In this document: piece by piece, positions 43,190 to 51,183 of the stretch
Numbering within the stretch: the stretch's first letter is position 1
How the letters are laid out: each line of letters opens with the position of its first letter
Assembly: GCA_009711765.1 (NCBI GenBank)
Contig: VEND01000097.1
Location: 1 to 64,000, forward strand
Direction: 5' to 3'
Source of the DNA: Bacillota bacterium
Lineage (GTDB): Bacteria > Bacillota > Clostridia > Tissierellales > MES13
DNA: 64,000 nucleotides
Position numbers and translations under genes: made by a program
Notes under the pieces: generated by a model
Told to the model about the DNA's origin: nothing
The model's database searches: none
The model's input: the letters and a program-made list of their open reading frames with translations, nothing else

Positions 43190-43765
43190 TTGGCTCATAA
43201 ATTTAATCCTAAAAATAAGGGGAAATTAGATGATATATTACGGGAAAGAGAAATGCCACCAAAAGAAACGTTGAAAAAATTATATCTAAAAAGGGGTGAA
43301 GATGTATTAGATATAGGATGTGGAATAGGTTATTTTACTATGGCTGCATCGGAAATTATAGGAGATAATGGAAAAGTATATGCAACTGATGTATCAAGGG
43401 ATATGTTAAAAGAGCTAGAAATTAGACTTCATAAAAAGAGAAAAGATAATGTTAAAGTAATTAAAGGTTTTGAATATGATACAGACATTAATAAAACTTT
43501 AGTTGACTTTATACTTATTTCTAATGTATTACATGAAGTAGAGGATAAGAAAAAATTTTTAAATAATTATCTTAAAAAGCTAAAAAATGGAGGCAAATTA
43601 GCTATTATTGAATGGAAAAAAACTATAACAAAATCAGGCCCTCCATATAAAGAAAGAATAGATATAAAAAAACTTTTAAAGATATTTAAAGAACATAATA
43701 TAGAAATTATAAAGGATATAGATTTAACAGATACTCACTATGGAGTTGTTGGAATTAAAAGATAA
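43190..43765 (+). CDS. Class I SAM-dependent methyltransferase
   Basis: A 191-residue protein. SAM-binding motif I is DVLDIGCGIGYFTMAA (about 37-52), with motif YATDVSRDML (about 64) and FILISNVLHEVEDKKKF (about 104). TTG start, GAGGTGA before it. The N-terminal HKFNPKNKGKLDDILREREM matches a methyltransferase group common in Clostridia with unknown substrate. Convergent with the Sec-peroxiredoxin. Confidence 0.87.
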   Translation: MAHKFNPKNKGKLDDILREREMPPKETLKKLYLKRGEDVLDIGCGIGYFTMAASEIIGDNGKVYATDVSRDMLKELEIRLHKKRKDNVKVIKGFEYDTDINKTLVDFILISNVLHEVEDKKKFLNNYLKKLKNGGKLAIIEWKKTITKSGPPYKERIDIKKLLKIFKEHNIEIIKDIDLTDTHYGVVGIKR

Positions 43766-43790
43766 GGATGGGGTTATCCCCATCCATTTT
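43766..43790. terminator. Terminator between the methyltransferase and peroxiredoxin genes
   Basis: GGATGGGG pairs with CCCCATCC around TTAT, followed by T/A residues, between convergent genes. Confidence 0.8.
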
Positions 43791-44451
43791 AATATTTACC
43801 TACATATTCCCAACCTAGTTTTATACCTGGATCTCCTGGGACCCATCCTGCTTGAGCTCCTCTACCGGTTTTTCTATTAAATTGTAGTCCTGCTATAATC
43901 CTTAATATTTCATCTATATTTCTTCCTACAGGTTGGGGATTAATAATTATAGATTGTATTTTACCCTCAGGGTCAATAATAAAGGCTCCTCTATATGCAA
44001 AACCCTCTTTTTCATTGAGAATTCCATACATTCTTGATACTTTTTGAGTTCTATCTGATAATAGAGGATAATTAATTAATTTTGCAGAAGGAGATGTCTC
44101 TTTAAATATTTTATGAGAGTATATACTATCTGTACTTATTGCTAGTACTTCAGTGTTTAAATCTTTAAATTCATTATATTTTTCAGCAACTGCTGCTAAT
44201 TCTGTAGGTCAAACAAAGGTGAAATTTGAACCATAGAAAAACAAAACTACCCAGCTTCCTAAATAATCTGATAAAGATACATTCGTAGGTTCATTATTTA
44301 CAATACCTTGTAATGTAAAATCAGGAGCCTTATCTCCTAGGTTAAAATAATCATAATATCTATTATTTAATATACTCTTATTAGAATATCTAAATGATTT
44401 TGGTCTATAATTAAGATATCTAGGAACGTAATACCAATAATAACTATTCAT
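43789..44451 (-). CDS. Selenocysteine peroxiredoxin (AhpC/Prx type) with in-frame UGA
   Basis: A 220-residue peroxidase if UGA at 44209-44211 is Sec (residue 81). The peroxidatic site of peroxiredoxins is FxFVCPTE; here it reads GSNFTFV, then UGA, then PTELAAVAEKY, with NPQPVGRN and GAQAGWVPGD further on, so the UGA stands exactly at the catalytic Cys. The protein has no Cys at all: the resolving Cys of the C-terminal VCPxxW motif is also missing. Residues 1-35 are a Tyr-rich extension (SYYWYYVPRYLNYRP). AAAGGAG before the ATG at 44451 fixes the start. A SECIS-like hairpin follows the UGA. It reduces peroxides; Sec-peroxiredoxins are known in Clostridia. Confidence 0.92.
44184..44211 (-). promoter_or_regulatory. 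UGA codon plus candidate bacterial SECIS in the peroxiredoxin gene
   Basis: On the minus strand, UGA is 44211-44209, and CAGC-AGTT-GCTG forms a small hairpin at 44195-44184. The loop starts after 17 bases and its second base is G, the same AGUU loop as in hgcA. Stem is only four pairs, extended by further weak pairs. Confidence 0.6.
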
Positions 44452-44552
44452 ATCTACACTCCTTTCAAATTTATTCAATATATATTATGCATATATAATG
44501 GGACTTGTTAATCTTATATAAAAACTGATATAGTGAAAAAGAGGTGTTGAAA

Positions 44553-45389
44553 ATGAAATATAAATTAATTGCTATAGATTTAGATGGAACCTTACTTACT
44601 GATAATAAAAAATTATTAAAAGAAAATAAAAGAATTCTTAAATTATTAAATGATATGTCTGTTGAAATAGTTATAGCAACTGGAAGAAGATATTGGGCAG
44701 CTAAAAATTTTGTTAAAGAACTTAATATGGATTTAGTTGTAATGGCTAACAATGGAAATATAGTTAGAAAAATAGATGATGATAGTATCTTAGTTAGTAA
44801 ATATTTAGATAAGGATGACTTTTTTAAACTTATTAAAAAAGGAAAAGATAAAAGTTTATATCCTGTTATACATGTAGATCATTACGATGAAGGATATGAT
44901 ATTATTATAGAGTTAGATATTAATAATGAAAAATATTCTAAATATATGCATAATAATCTAGAGCGGTTTAGGCAGATAGAAAGTATATCAGATTATGAAA
45001 ATCCCAAAGTATTATCAGTTTGTTATATGTCAGATTATGAAATTTTAAAAAAATTTGAAAATAATTTAAAGAATAAATTTCCTAATAAGTATAATTCACA
45101 TATTATGAATAATACACCAACAGTAGGACCAATTTTAGAGGTTATGAATCCCTTAGGTTCTAAATGGACTTCATTAAAAGAATATGCTTTGGATAAAGGA
45201 ATTAATATAGATGAAATAATAGCTATTGGTGATGATAATAATGATGTAGAAATGATACAAAATGCTGGCTTAGGTATAGGGATGAAAAATTGCTCACAAG
45301 CAGTGAAGAAAGTTGCTGATATTATTACAGATAAAAATAATAACGAAGCAGGGGTAGCTTCTATACTTAAAAAAATTTATAAACTATAA
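44553..45389 (+). CDS. Cof-type HAD hydrolase
   Basis: A 278-residue phosphatase of the HAD IIB class. Motif I: AIDLDGTLLTDNKK (about 7-20, nucleophile Asp). Motif II: VIATGRR (about 40). Motifs III/IV: LGSKWTSLKEYALDKG (about 200) and AIGDDNNDVEMIQNAG (about 225). It dephosphorylates sugar phosphates or cofactors. Upstream TTG is in frame; ATG at 44553 fits the GAGGTG. Divergent from the Sec-peroxiredoxin. Confidence 0.9.
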   Translation: MKYKLIAIDLDGTLLTDNKKLLKENKRILKLLNDMSVEIVIATGRRYWAAKNFVKELNMDLVVMANNGNIVRKIDDDSILVSKYLDKDDFFKLIKKGKDKSLYPVIHVDHYDEGYDIIIELDINNEKYSKYMHNNLERFRQIESISDYENPKVLSVCYMSDYEILKKFENNLKNKFPNKYNSHIMNNTPTVGPILEVMNPLGSKWTSLKEYALDKGINIDEIIAIGDDNNDVEMIQNAGLGIGMKNCSQAVKKVADIITDKNNNEAGVASILKKIYKL

Positions 45390-45464
45390 TAATTAAAGTT
45401 ATTTTGCATATTTATTTAACCCCTTTAATATAATTTACTATCAACTATATTAGGGGGAGTATAT

Positions 45465-45650
45465 ATGAAAATAATAAACGCTATAGCTTCTATACTTATC
45501 ATTATCGGTGCATTAAATTGGGGATTAGTTGGACTTTTTAAGGTTAATTTAGTTGAATCAATATTTAAGAAAGATTCACTAATAACAAAAATGATTTACA
45601 TATTAGTGGGATTGGCAGGTTTATGGACAATTTTGTATTTGATTTTTTAA
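45465..45650 (+). CDS. DUF378 small membrane protein
   Basis: A 61-residue protein with two helices (about 4-24 and 40-60). NAIASILIIIGALNWGLVGLFKVN is the DUF378 signature. Function unknown. GGGGGAG precedes the ATG. Confidence 0.85.
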   Translation: MKIINAIASILIIIGALNWGLVGLFKVNLVESIFKKDSLITKMIYILVGLAGLWTILYLIF

Positions 45651-45672
45651 CCTAAGCACATGCTTAGGTTAT
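45649..45672 (+). terminator. Terminator after DUF378 gene
   Basis: AACCTAAGCACATGCTTAGGTT, a perfect palindrome, followed by ATTTT. Confidence 0.7.
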
Positions 45673-45749
45673 TTTCTTGTTGAAAAAAATATTATTTTAA
45701 GCTAAAATTTAATTAGAGACTCTAAACATATGATGAAGGAAGTGAAAAA

Positions 45750-46676
45750 ATGGAAAAATATAGAGAGTATCTCCCCATAATAGCAGGATTTTTAATATCG
45801 ATTATTTTTGGTTTTTCTTTTTTATTTACAAAAATAGGATTAATGAATATTGATAATGACCCATTTCATTTATTAGGTTTTAGATTTGCTGTGGCTGCAG
45901 TAATTTTAACTATATTAATGATATTTGGAATAATAAAAATAAATTTTAAGGGTAAGAAGCTTCATATATTATTTTTATTATCTCTTTTTCAACCAATAAC
46001 TTATTTTATATGTGAAACCGTGGGAATAAAAATGACTTCTTCTTCAGAAGCAGGGATGATGATAGCTTTAATTCCTGTAATTGTTACGATTTTTGGAGCG
46101 TTATTTTTAAAAGAGAAACCATCATTATTACAGACTGTTTTTGTTATAACTTCAGTGGCTGGTGTTTTATTTATTAATATTATGAAGGGTGAAACAACTG
46201 GAAATATTACTGGAATGTTAATATTATTAGGAGCTATTATAGCGGCAGGCTTTTTTAATATTTTATCTAGAAAATCATCCCTTCATTTTAAACCAGTTGA
46301 AATTACTTTTATAATGATGTGGGTTGGAGCTATTGTTTTTAATGGAATTTCAATTACACAACATGTATTAAATAATGAGTTAAATACATATCTTATACCA
46401 CTGGGTAATATAAAAGTAGTTATATCAATTCTTTATTTGGGTATACTATCTTCAGTAATAGCTTTTTTTATGGTTAATTTTATGTTATCAAAAATAGAGG
46501 CTTCTAAATCGGCAGTTTTCGCTAATATAACAACTATAATTTCTATACTAGCTGGAGTTATTATATTAGGTGAGGATTTTTATTGGTATCATATTTTAGG
46601 AGGAATATTGATATTAGTAGGAGTTTGGGGTACAAACTACTATGGAAAAAAAGAAAGGACATTAAAGGTTAAATAG
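45750..46676 (+). CDS. EamA/DMT-family permease
   Basis: A 308-residue membrane protein with ten predicted helices in two EamA repeats. GFSFLFTKIGLMN, TSSSEAGMMIALIPVIVTIF and SKSAVFANITTIISILAGVI are typical helix-3/8 regions. The substrate is unknown. It differs from the first EamA gene (10769-11713) in sequence. Ends in TAG. Confidence 0.87.
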   Translation: MEKYREYLPIIAGFLISIIFGFSFLFTKIGLMNIDNDPFHLLGFRFAVAAVILTILMIFGIIKINFKGKKLHILFLLSLFQPITYFICETVGIKMTSSSEAGMMIALIPVIVTIFGALFLKEKPSLLQTVFVITSVAGVLFINIMKGETTGNITGMLILLGAIIAAGFFNILSRKSSLHFKPVEITFIMMWVGAIVFNGISITQHVLNNELNTYLIPLGNIKVVISILYLGILSSVIAFFMVNFMLSKIEASKSAVFANITTIISILAGVIILGEDFYWYHILGGILILVGVWGTNYYGKKERTLKVK

Positions 46677-46747
46677 GCAAAAATTAGACAATAGTCTATT
46701 TTTCTGTTATCATAGCAATGAATAGATAATAAAGGAGAGTTTATTTA

Positions 46748-47494
46748 ATGGAAAATAATAAAGTTTTAGCTGTAGTTGAAGGTAAAGAAATAACACAAAA
46801 TGATGTTAATGCGCTTTTACAGGGTCTAGGACCACAACAAGCGATGCAATTTAATTCTGAAGAAGGAAAGAAAAAACTTTTACAAGAATTAATTAATCAA
46901 GAATTATTTTACTTAGATGCTAAGAAAAAAGATTTAGACAAAGAAGAAGATTATAAAAAAGAATTAGAAAAGACAAAAGAAAATCTTTTAAAGCAATATG
47001 CAATAAGAAAGCTTTTAAGTGATGCTAAGGTAACAGAACAAGAAGTTACTGATTACTATGAAGAGAATAAAGAAAAATTCAAAAGCCCAGAAAGTGTAAA
47101 GGCTAGTCATATATTAGTTGATGAAGAAGAAAAAGCTAAAGAAATAAAGAAAGAATTAAATGATGGATTAGAATTTGCAGAAGCTGCAAAAAAATATTCT
47201 AAATGTCCTTCTAAAGAAAAAGGCGGAGATTTAGGATCATTCTCTAAAGGAAAAATGGTTCCTGAATTTGAAGAAGCTGCATTCAAAATGGAAAATGGAG
47301 AAATTAGTGAGCCAGTAAAAACTCAATTTGGATATCACATAATTAAAGTAGAAGATAAACAAGCAGAATCTCAAAAGACTTTAAATGAAGTTAAAGATCA
47401 ATTAACTCAACAATTAATGGCTATGAAGCAGAATAAATTATATTTAAATGCTGCTAATGAGCTTAAAGAAGAGTATAGTGTAGAAGTTAAATAA
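46748..47494 (+). CDS. Parvulin-type peptidyl-prolyl isomerase, cytoplasmic
   Basis: A 248-residue chaperone. A SurA-like helical part (about 1-112) precedes a PpiC rotamase domain (about 113-205; KASHILVDEEEKAKEIKKEL, KYSKCPSKEKGGDLGSFSKG, FGYHIIKVED). Unlike PrsA there is no signal peptide or lipobox, so it acts inside the cell. GGAG precedes the ATG. Confidence 0.9.
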   Translation: MENNKVLAVVEGKEITQNDVNALLQGLGPQQAMQFNSEEGKKKLLQELINQELFYLDAKKKDLDKEEDYKKELEKTKENLLKQYAIRKLLSDAKVTEQEVTDYYEENKEKFKSPESVKASHILVDEEEKAKEIKKELNDGLEFAEAAKKYSKCPSKEKGGDLGSFSKGKMVPEFEEAAFKMENGEISEPVKTQFGYHIIKVEDKQAESQKTLNEVKDQLTQQLMAMKQNKLYLNAANELKEEYSVEVK

Positions 47495-47508
47495 TTAACT
47501 TTATGTAT

Positions 47509-47543
47509 AAGTGGAATGTCATTTTGACATTCCACTTAATTTT
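47509..47543. terminator. Bidirectional terminator
   Basis: AAGTGGAATGTCA pairs with TGACATTCCACTT around TTT, followed by T residues on the plus strand, between convergent genes. Confidence 0.85.
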
Positions 47544-47737
47544 TAGTGAACTGAATAATTTTTCTCTCCATTTTCTCTGTGTTGAACTAAATCTATTGAA
47601 CCTAAAACAACATGGGCCAATCCAAATCCTATTACACCCCATGCAACGGTTTCTGGCATAAATTTTTTTGCTGCATATGCACCTGTAGAGACTGCAGTAC
47701 CTAATGCAGTAGGAATTAAACCTTCTCTTACTTGCAT
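47543..47737 (-). CDS. Small hydrophobic protein of unknown function
   Basis: A 64-residue protein with two hydrophobic segments (about 6-22 and 32-50) and the conserved-looking GFGLAHVVLGSIDLVQHRE end. It resembles a short family seen in Clostridia, whose database names are not informative. AGGAGG precedes the ATG. Confidence 0.65.
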   Translation of the reverse strand: MQVREGLIPTALGTAVSTGAYAAKKFMPETVAWGVIGFGLAHVVLGSIDLVQHRENGEKNYSVH

Positions 47738-47913
47738 AATATTACCTCCTTATTTTTAAGGGATATTAATATTTTCTCCAAAATAGTTTAAAATAGTAGA
47801 TGATAAATTAATCAAATAAAGGACTATTTAGATAAAGTGGAATTATTTTTGTATTTTTTTATATAATATTTTATTATTAACATAGGAAAAGTTTTTATGA
47901 AAGGAGAAAATAT

Positions 47914-48465
47914 ATGACAACTTGGAAAAGTTTTGGACATAGAGGAGATGTTTTAGAGGAATTAATAATTTTTACAAACGAACAATATAGAAAAAGAAAT
48001 CTAGGACGTATAGATAAAGTTCCTACTCCAGTAACAGTGACTAAAATAGATAATCAAGGTAGAATTACTAAAGCTTTCTTTGAAAAAAAGGGTACTGTTG
48101 ATTTTAATGGATTAATACAGGGAATAGGAGTATATTTCGATGCAAAAGAAACAGAAAAAAAGAGTTTACCCTTAGCAAATATTCATAAACATCAAATAGA
48201 TTATATGGTTGATATGGATAAACAAAAGGGATTAGCTTTCATTTTAGCCCATTTTAAATATTATAATGAATATTACTTGATACCTTTAGAAGTGCTTTTA
48301 CATTATTATAATAATAGTTTAAAAGGTGGAAGAAAATCTATACCATATAAAGCATTAAATAAAGATTTTTTAATATTTAAAAGTCCAAATGGTGTACTTG
48401 ATTATTTACCAGTATTAAATATATATTTAAAATATAAAAAAAATAATAAATTTATAAATCTTTAG
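47914..48465 (+). CDS. recU: Holliday junction resolvase RecU
   Basis: A 183-residue endonuclease of low-GC Gram-positives that resolves recombination junctions. The fold pattern is seen in GHRGDVLEELIIFTNEQY (start), ARIDKVPTPV-like text (LGRIDKVPTPVTV), and DFNGLIQGIGVYFDAKET (catalytic Asp, Glu-x-Lys-like). KHQIDYMVDMDKQKGLAFIL follows. AAAGGAG precedes the ATG. Ends in TAG. Confidence 0.9.
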   Translation: MTTWKSFGHRGDVLEELIIFTNEQYRKRNLGRIDKVPTPVTVTKIDNQGRITKAFFEKKGTVDFNGLIQGIGVYFDAKETEKKSLPLANIHKHQIDYMVDMDKQKGLAFILAHFKYYNEYYLIPLEVLLHYYNNSLKGGRKSIPYKALNKDFLIFKSPNGVLDYLPVLNIYLKYKKNNKFINL

Positions 48466-48471
48466 TATAGT

Positions 48472-48510
48472 TTATCCTTTAACACAATGAGTGTTAAGGG
48501 ATATATTAAT
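48472..48510 (+). terminator. Terminator after recU
   Basis: TATCCTTTAACAC pairs with GTGTTAAGGGATA around AATGA, followed by T residues. Confidence 0.75.
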
Positions 48511-48592
48511 TTTTTTCCAATACTTTACTTTTACAGTTTATGTTTATTAATATAAAATAGTTATATAATACTCTTATAAAGAGGTGTAAAAG

Positions 48593-50272
48593 GTGATTTT
48601 TGAAATATTACTAAACTTAGTAAATAAGATAGGAATAATTGCAATATTAGCTTTTATGTTATCTAAGGTAAGATTATTTAGACATTTACTTGCTAAGGAT
48701 AATATTAGTTACAAAGATAAAATCTTTTTATCTATATTTTTTGGACTTTTTGGAATAATGGGAACATATTTAGGAACATGGATACAAGGTGCTTTGGCTA
48801 ATTCAAGAGTAGTTGGAGTATTTGTCGGTGGTCTATTAGGAGGGCCTTTTGTTGGTATTTTTTCAGGAATAATAGCAGGTTTTCATAGATGGCTAGTAGT
48901 TGGCGGATTTACTGGTTTATCTTGTGGTATATCAACGATAGTTGAAGGTATTATTGCAGGATATGTAAGTAAAAAGTTCTATGAAAAAGATAATAAATGG
49001 ATGTATTCCTTAGGTTGGGGAGCTTTAGCTGAGGTTGTGCAAATGATTATTATCTTAATGGTTGCTAAACCTTTTTTTAGAGCATTAAACTTAGTTGAGA
49101 TAATAGCTATACCTATGGTTGTAGCTAATTCTTTAGGGATATCAATATTTATTGGAATAATAGAAAGTATATTTAAAGACCAAGAAAGGGCTGCAGCTAT
49201 ACAGGCTCAAAGAGCACTTAAAATAGCTAATAGAACACTACAATATTTAAGGAAAGGGTTTAATGTAAATACAGCCTATGAAACAGCACAGATTATTTAT
49301 GGTATGACCGATGTAAAAGCAGTATCTATTACTGATAAGGAAAAGATATTAGCTCATATTGGTATAGGAGAGGATCATCATGTTATAGGGGATGATATAA
49401 AAACTGGACTTACAAAGGAAGTAATAAAAACTGGTAACTATAAAGTTGCATATTATAGTAATGATATTGGATGTGATTATAAAGGATGTGAATTAAAGTC
49501 TGCAATTATAGTTCCTTTAAAAGAAGGTAAAAAGACTATTGGTACTTTAAAACTTTATAAAACAACTGAAAATTCAATAACACAAATAGATTTAGAACTT
49601 GCTTTAGGTCTTGCTTCATTGTTTTCTACTCAGATTGAATTAAGTAAATTAGAATATCAAGCTAAGCTTTTGGCAAAATCAGAATTAAAAGCATTACAAG
49701 CACAGATCAATCCTCATTTTTTATTTAATGCAATAAATACTATAGTTTCTTTTATAAGAACCAAACCAGATAAGGCTAGGGAACTTTTAATACATTTAGG
49801 GTCTTATTTTAGAAAAAATTTACAGCAAACAGAAGATGAAGTCGATTTATTAAAGGAAATTGATCATGTTAAATCATATGTAGAAATAGAACAGGCAAGA
49901 TTTGGAGACCAGTTAAATGTAAGTTTTAATGTAGATGAAAATATTAGATGTTATCTTCCTCCATTAATATTACAGCCTATAGTTGAAAATGCTATTAAAC
50001 ATGGAATAATGGAAAAAATAGATGGAGGAAATATAGAGATAACAGCAAAAGAAACCTCAGAAAATACATTGCTTATAGTTAAGGATGATGGAATAGGTAT
50101 GAGTAAGGAAACTTTAAATAATATTTTCAATGAAAATAAAAATAGTAATTCTGTGGGACTTACCAATGTTAATAATAGATTAAAGAATAAATATGGAGAG
50201 GACTATGGACTTAATATAAAAAGTGAAGTTGATAAAGGTACTGAAGTTTATATGAAAATACCTAAAGAGTGA
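48593..50272 (+). CDS. LytS-type sensor histidine kinase
   Basis: A 559-residue membrane kinase. Six to seven helices form the 5TMR-LYT sensor (about 5-190, with GGLLGGPFVGIFSGIIAGFH). A GAF domain follows (about 215-345), then the His kinase region with the phospho-acceptor in QINPHFLFNAINT (about 366-378) and an HATPase domain (VENAIKHG, DDGIGM, GLTNVNNR). GTG start behind GAGGTG. It is the only gene in the window that ends in TGA, and the next RBS overlaps the region right behind, so that TGA is a true stop. Pair with the LytTR regulator 13 bases on. Confidence 0.93.
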   Translation: MIFEILLNLVNKIGIIAILAFMLSKVRLFRHLLAKDNISYKDKIFLSIFFGLFGIMGTYLGTWIQGALANSRVVGVFVGGLLGGPFVGIFSGIIAGFHRWLVVGGFTGLSCGISTIVEGIIAGYVSKKFYEKDNKWMYSLGWGALAEVVQMIIILMVAKPFFRALNLVEIIAIPMVVANSLGISIFIGIIESIFKDQERAAAIQAQRALKIANRTLQYLRKGFNVNTAYETAQIIYGMTDVKAVSITDKEKILAHIGIGEDHHVIGDDIKTGLTKEVIKTGNYKVAYYSNDIGCDYKGCELKSAIIVPLKEGKKTIGTLKLYKTTENSITQIDLELALGLASLFSTQIELSKLEYQAKLLAKSELKALQAQINPHFLFNAINTIVSFIRTKPDKARELLIHLGSYFRKNLQQTEDEVDLLKEIDHVKSYVEIEQARFGDQLNVSFNVDENIRCYLPPLILQPIVENAIKHGIMEKIDGGNIEITAKETSENTLLIVKDDGIGMSKETLNNIFNENKNSNSVGLTNVNNRLKNKYGEDYGLNIKSEVDKGTEVYMKIPKE

Positions 50273-50285
50273 AAGGAGTTTAAAT

Positions 50286-51050
50286 ATGCTGAAATGCTTA
50301 ATAGTTGATGATGAAATGCCAGCTAGAGAAGAACTTAAATATCAATTAGAAGATTTTAGTAATATAGAAATAGTTGATATGGCAAAAAATGGACTAGAAG
50401 CCATAGAGATGAATAATAAATATAAACCAGATATTATATTTTTAGATATACAAATGCCTAAAATTAATGGAATTGATGTAGCAGAAAAAATTCTTGTAAG
50501 TGTTCATACTCCTTTAATTGTTTTTGTAACTGCCTATGATGATTTTGCTATTAAGGCTTTTGAAGTGAATGCTATCGATTATCTTTTAAAACCTGTCTCA
50601 AAGGATAGATTAACCCAGGCGCTTAGTAAAGTAGAAAAAGTTTTAGGAAATGAAAAGGAATATGAAGGAAAGTTAAAAAAATTATTAGGGGATTTAAAAC
50701 TTAATAAAGAGCAGGGTGTAAATAAAATATGTTCCTATAAAAATGAAACATTAGTACCAATAGACCCTGATGATATAATATATGCAACAATAGAAAATAG
50801 AAATACGATAATTATAACAAAGGAAGAACAATATGTATATTCAGAACCTTTAAGTAATTTAGAAAAAAAATTAAGAAAGAATAACTTTTTTAGAAGTCAT
50901 AGAAGTTTTTTAATTAATTTAGATTACATTGCTGCTATCGAACCATGGTTTAATAGCACTTATCAGATACAGATGAAGAATATTGAGGAAAAAATACCAG
51001 TTAGTAGAAGTCAGGTTAAGGAATTTAAAATGATAATGGATATCAACTAA
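50286..51050 (+). CDS. LytTR-family response regulator
   Basis: A 254-residue protein. The receiver domain (about 1-120) has the acidic pocket DDE (about 8-10), phospho-acceptor Asp in IIFLDIQMP (about 56) and Lys in LKPVS (about 106). The LytTR DNA-binding domain occupies about 145-250 (ETLVPIDPDDIIYATIENRN, FFRSHRSFLINLDYI). It belongs with the LytS kinase upstream, and the CstA gene 133 bases downstream is the probable target, as with BtsSR-BtsT of E. coli. Confidence 0.93.
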   Translation: MLKCLIVDDEMPAREELKYQLEDFSNIEIVDMAKNGLEAIEMNNKYKPDIIFLDIQMPKINGIDVAEKILVSVHTPLIVFVTAYDDFAIKAFEVNAIDYLLKPVSKDRLTQALSKVEKVLGNEKEYEGKLKKLLGDLKLNKEQGVNKICSYKNETLVPIDPDDIIYATIENRNTIIITKEEQYVYSEPLSNLEKKLRKNNFFRSHRSFLINLDYIAAIEPWFNSTYQIQMKNIEEKIPVSRSQVKEFKMIMDIN

Positions 51051-51134
51051 TCACAAAAAAAATTATATATTGCAAGTTAGACATAAATATATACATTTCG
51101 ACACAAAAACGTCTCTTTTAGTGGTTTTACTATG

Positions 51135-51140
51135 TATAAT
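51135..51140 (+). promoter_or_regulatory. Minus-10 box of the cstA promoter
   Basis: TATAAT at 51135-51140 has no good -35 box 17 bases upstream (about 51112-51117, GTCTCT-like). This is what an activator-dependent promoter looks like. Sites for the LytTR regulator could lie at about 51080-51120 (ACATAAAT, ACATTTCG, ACGTCTCT), but they do not match a precise repeat. Confidence 0.4.
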
Positions 51141-51183
51141 GTAATTAAAATAAAACAATTCAAAAATCACAAGGAGGCAAACT

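Noticed and set aside
50270-50272. TGA at the end of the LytS-type kinase as a Sec codon
   Set aside because: The protein ends at the normal kinase C-terminus and the RBS of the response regulator lies directly behind the TGA.
51060-51130. Exact LytTR binding repeats before cstA
   Set aside because: ACATAAAT, ACATTTCG and ACGTCTCT are suggestive but their spacing does not match the usual direct repeat, so I only list the -10 box.
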